In this document: positions 4,821 through 5,673 of the stretch, piece by piece
Position numbering within the stretch: the stretch's first letter is position 1
Layout of the letters: each line of letters begins with the position of its first letter
Position numbers and translations under genes: made by a program
Notes under the pieces: model-generated
What the model was told of the DNA's origin: nothing
Database searches by the model: none
Seen by the model: the letters and a program-made list of their open reading frames with translations, nothing else
Assembly (NCBI GenBank): GCA_011772595.1
Contig: WVZH01000298.1
Span: 18,189 to 23,861, forward strand
Direction: 5' to 3'
From: Anaerolineales bacterium
GTDB lineage: Bacteria > Chloroflexota > Anaerolineae > Anaerolineales > E44-bin32
Length of the DNA: 5,673 nt

Positions 4821-5594
4821 TCAGTGCGTCTCCGACATGTCGATCAGGCGACCGTGCCAGGTGTGCAAGAAGACCCCACCGGTAAACCCATTGACACTTA
4901 GCATCCCTACTGTTGGGCCACTCTTGTTGATGTGCAACGTGTAGTAGCCATAAAAAGGATAAGCCTCATCCGCCTCGGCTCCCGCGACATAGGCATCCAG
5001 GTAGCGTTGTGCGATGCGGAGCGCTTCATCGGCAGTAACCGGCATCTCTGTTGGCGGGTCTTCCATATTCGAGCCACCCATCATTCCCATCATACCCGCA
5101 CCCGCCATGGGGCTGTACTTGAGGTTCCACATCATGTTCGGCCCAAACTCTGGGCTCACAGCTCCAGTGACTGGATCTACCAGAACCTCCATCGCCCCGA
5201 TGCCCGTGCTTTGCTCAATGAGCTGGGCATAAGCATGGTTATCGAAGACCATGACTTCCCCGAGGGTTAAATCAGCATTTCCCAGGCCACTGAGGTACTT
5301 CTCGAGTACGTCTTCTGCTTCCGACACGGTCAGCGGTTCCACCCCAAGCAGAGCATTGAAACCAATCCCCCCCATCATACCCTGACCCGGCATACAAGAA
5401 GCCATCATGCCTGGGCCCATACCATAGGGAAGATAGGCATCATCGCCATACTCGGGCACGGCCATCATAGTTCCGGGTCCATACCCCATCGGGCTCCACC
5501 AGATCCGGCCAAAGTTCATGCCCACCAACACCAGGGCTGCTGCACCCACGATCACAGCGAGGACGATCAGTATATTGCGTAAGGCCTTGCTCAT
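4821..5594 (-). CDS. Met-rich membrane protein with two PepSY-like repeats
   Basis: The 257-residue protein starts with a basic end and one membrane segment (about 7-28), so the rest probably lies outside the membrane. Met/Gly-rich stretches appear at 36-76 (MGYGPGTMM, GMGPGMMASCMPGQGMMGG) and 162-177 (SPMAGAGMMGMMGGSNM). Two homologous-looking alpha/beta units follow each other: LTVSEAEDVLEKYLSGLG (88-105) onward, with VDPVTGAVSPEF (139-150), and PVTADEALRIAQRYLDAYV (185-203) onward, with VNGFTGGVFLHTWHG (234-248). Helix-then-hairpin units with a DxxTG-like turn are typical of PepSY-type domains. Met clusters of this kind bind Cu(I) or Ag(I) in known proteins; here that is inference. GGAGG lies 7 nt before ATG 5594. 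The frame stays open to the right edge, but no ATG, GTG or TTG precedes this ATG in it. It is probably the first gene of the - strand operon within the window. Confidence 0.85.
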   Translation of the reverse strand: MSKALRNILIVLAVIVGAAALVLVGMNFGRIWWSPMGYGPGTMMAVPEYGDDAYLPYGMGPGMMASCMPGQGMMGGIGFNALLGVEPLTVSEAEDVLEKYLSGLGNADLTLGEVMVFDNHAYAQLIEQSTGIGAMEVLVDPVTGAVSPEFGPNMMWNLKYSPMAGAGMMGMMGGSNMEDPPTEMPVTADEALRIAQRYLDAYVAGAEADEAYPFYGYYTLHINKSGPTVGMLSVNGFTGGVFLHTWHGRLIDMSETH

Positions 5595-5673
5595 TTCGAC
5601 ACCTCCATGATGAATAACAAATTCTTTGCGGCGTTTGCTAGGGAGAAGTGTAATCAGTTCGCTTGAAGTTTCG

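Noticed and set aside
4932..5270. + strand frames opposite the PepSY-like gene
   Set aside because: Their His/Pro/Ile-rich translation is the complement of Met/Gly codon runs in the real gene.
5595..5673. Promoter or upstream gene end before the PepSY-like gene
   Set aside because: No convincing -35/-10 pair, no terminator and no recognisable protein end in the 79 bases to the window edge.

Overview
The window looks like bacterial chromosome of moderate G+C. Genes are tightly packed, have good Shine-Dalgarno sites, and TGA is used as an ordinary stop by several of them. The gene set (rhodanese-like lipoprotein, DUF3105 protein, thioredoxin-fold lipoprotein, SHOCT membrane proteins, a BaeS/CusS-like kinase, DUF302, and a Met-rich PepSY-like membrane protein) is the mix often met in Chloroflexota and other metagenomic environmental bacteria. 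That taxonomic reading is inference; no marker gene is present.

Left part, + strand (1-1706): the tail of an unidentified gene overlaps by ATGA a rhodanese-domain lipoprotein (70-558). A DUF3105 membrane-anchored protein follows (652-1242), with an in-frame TAA at codon 9. Next is a thioredoxin-fold lipoprotein (1308-1706). The last gene is the highlight. Its reading frame is intact except for two TGA codons, at 1449-1451 and 1458-1460, which fall exactly where the two cysteines of the thioredoxin CxxC motif should be. A 7-bp hairpin with a GUG loop begins 11 nt after the second TGA and fits the position and form of a bacterial SECIS element. The simplest reading is a UxxU selenoprotein with two selenocysteines.

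Middle (1707-2424): about 400 bases with no convincing gene, then a broken SHOCT-domain gene on the - strand (2106-2355). It keeps its RBS, start and membrane segment, but has a stop and a frame change before the recognisable SHOCT helix. An intact paralogue lies just upstream (2425-2697).

Right part, - strand (5594 down to 2425): a Met-rich PepSY-like membrane protein, a DUF302 protein, a 5'-truncated OmpR-family response regulator (only the C-terminal DNA-binding end remains), an intact sensor histidine kinase with a Met-rich sensor loop, and the intact SHOCT protein. Methionine-rich motifs recur in the kinase loop, the PepSY-like protein and the SHOCT N-terminus, which suggests copper/silver handling or sensing. 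Three TCTTTA direct repeats in 11-bp register upstream of the intact SHOCT gene look like an OmpR-family operator.

Several genes carry lesions (TAA in DUF3105, stop plus frameshift in the second SHOCT gene, missing 5' part of the regulator). The locus is therefore partly decaying or the assembly has errors, and the selenocysteine claim must be weighed against that. The exact placement of both TGAs and the hairpin argue against simple decay.
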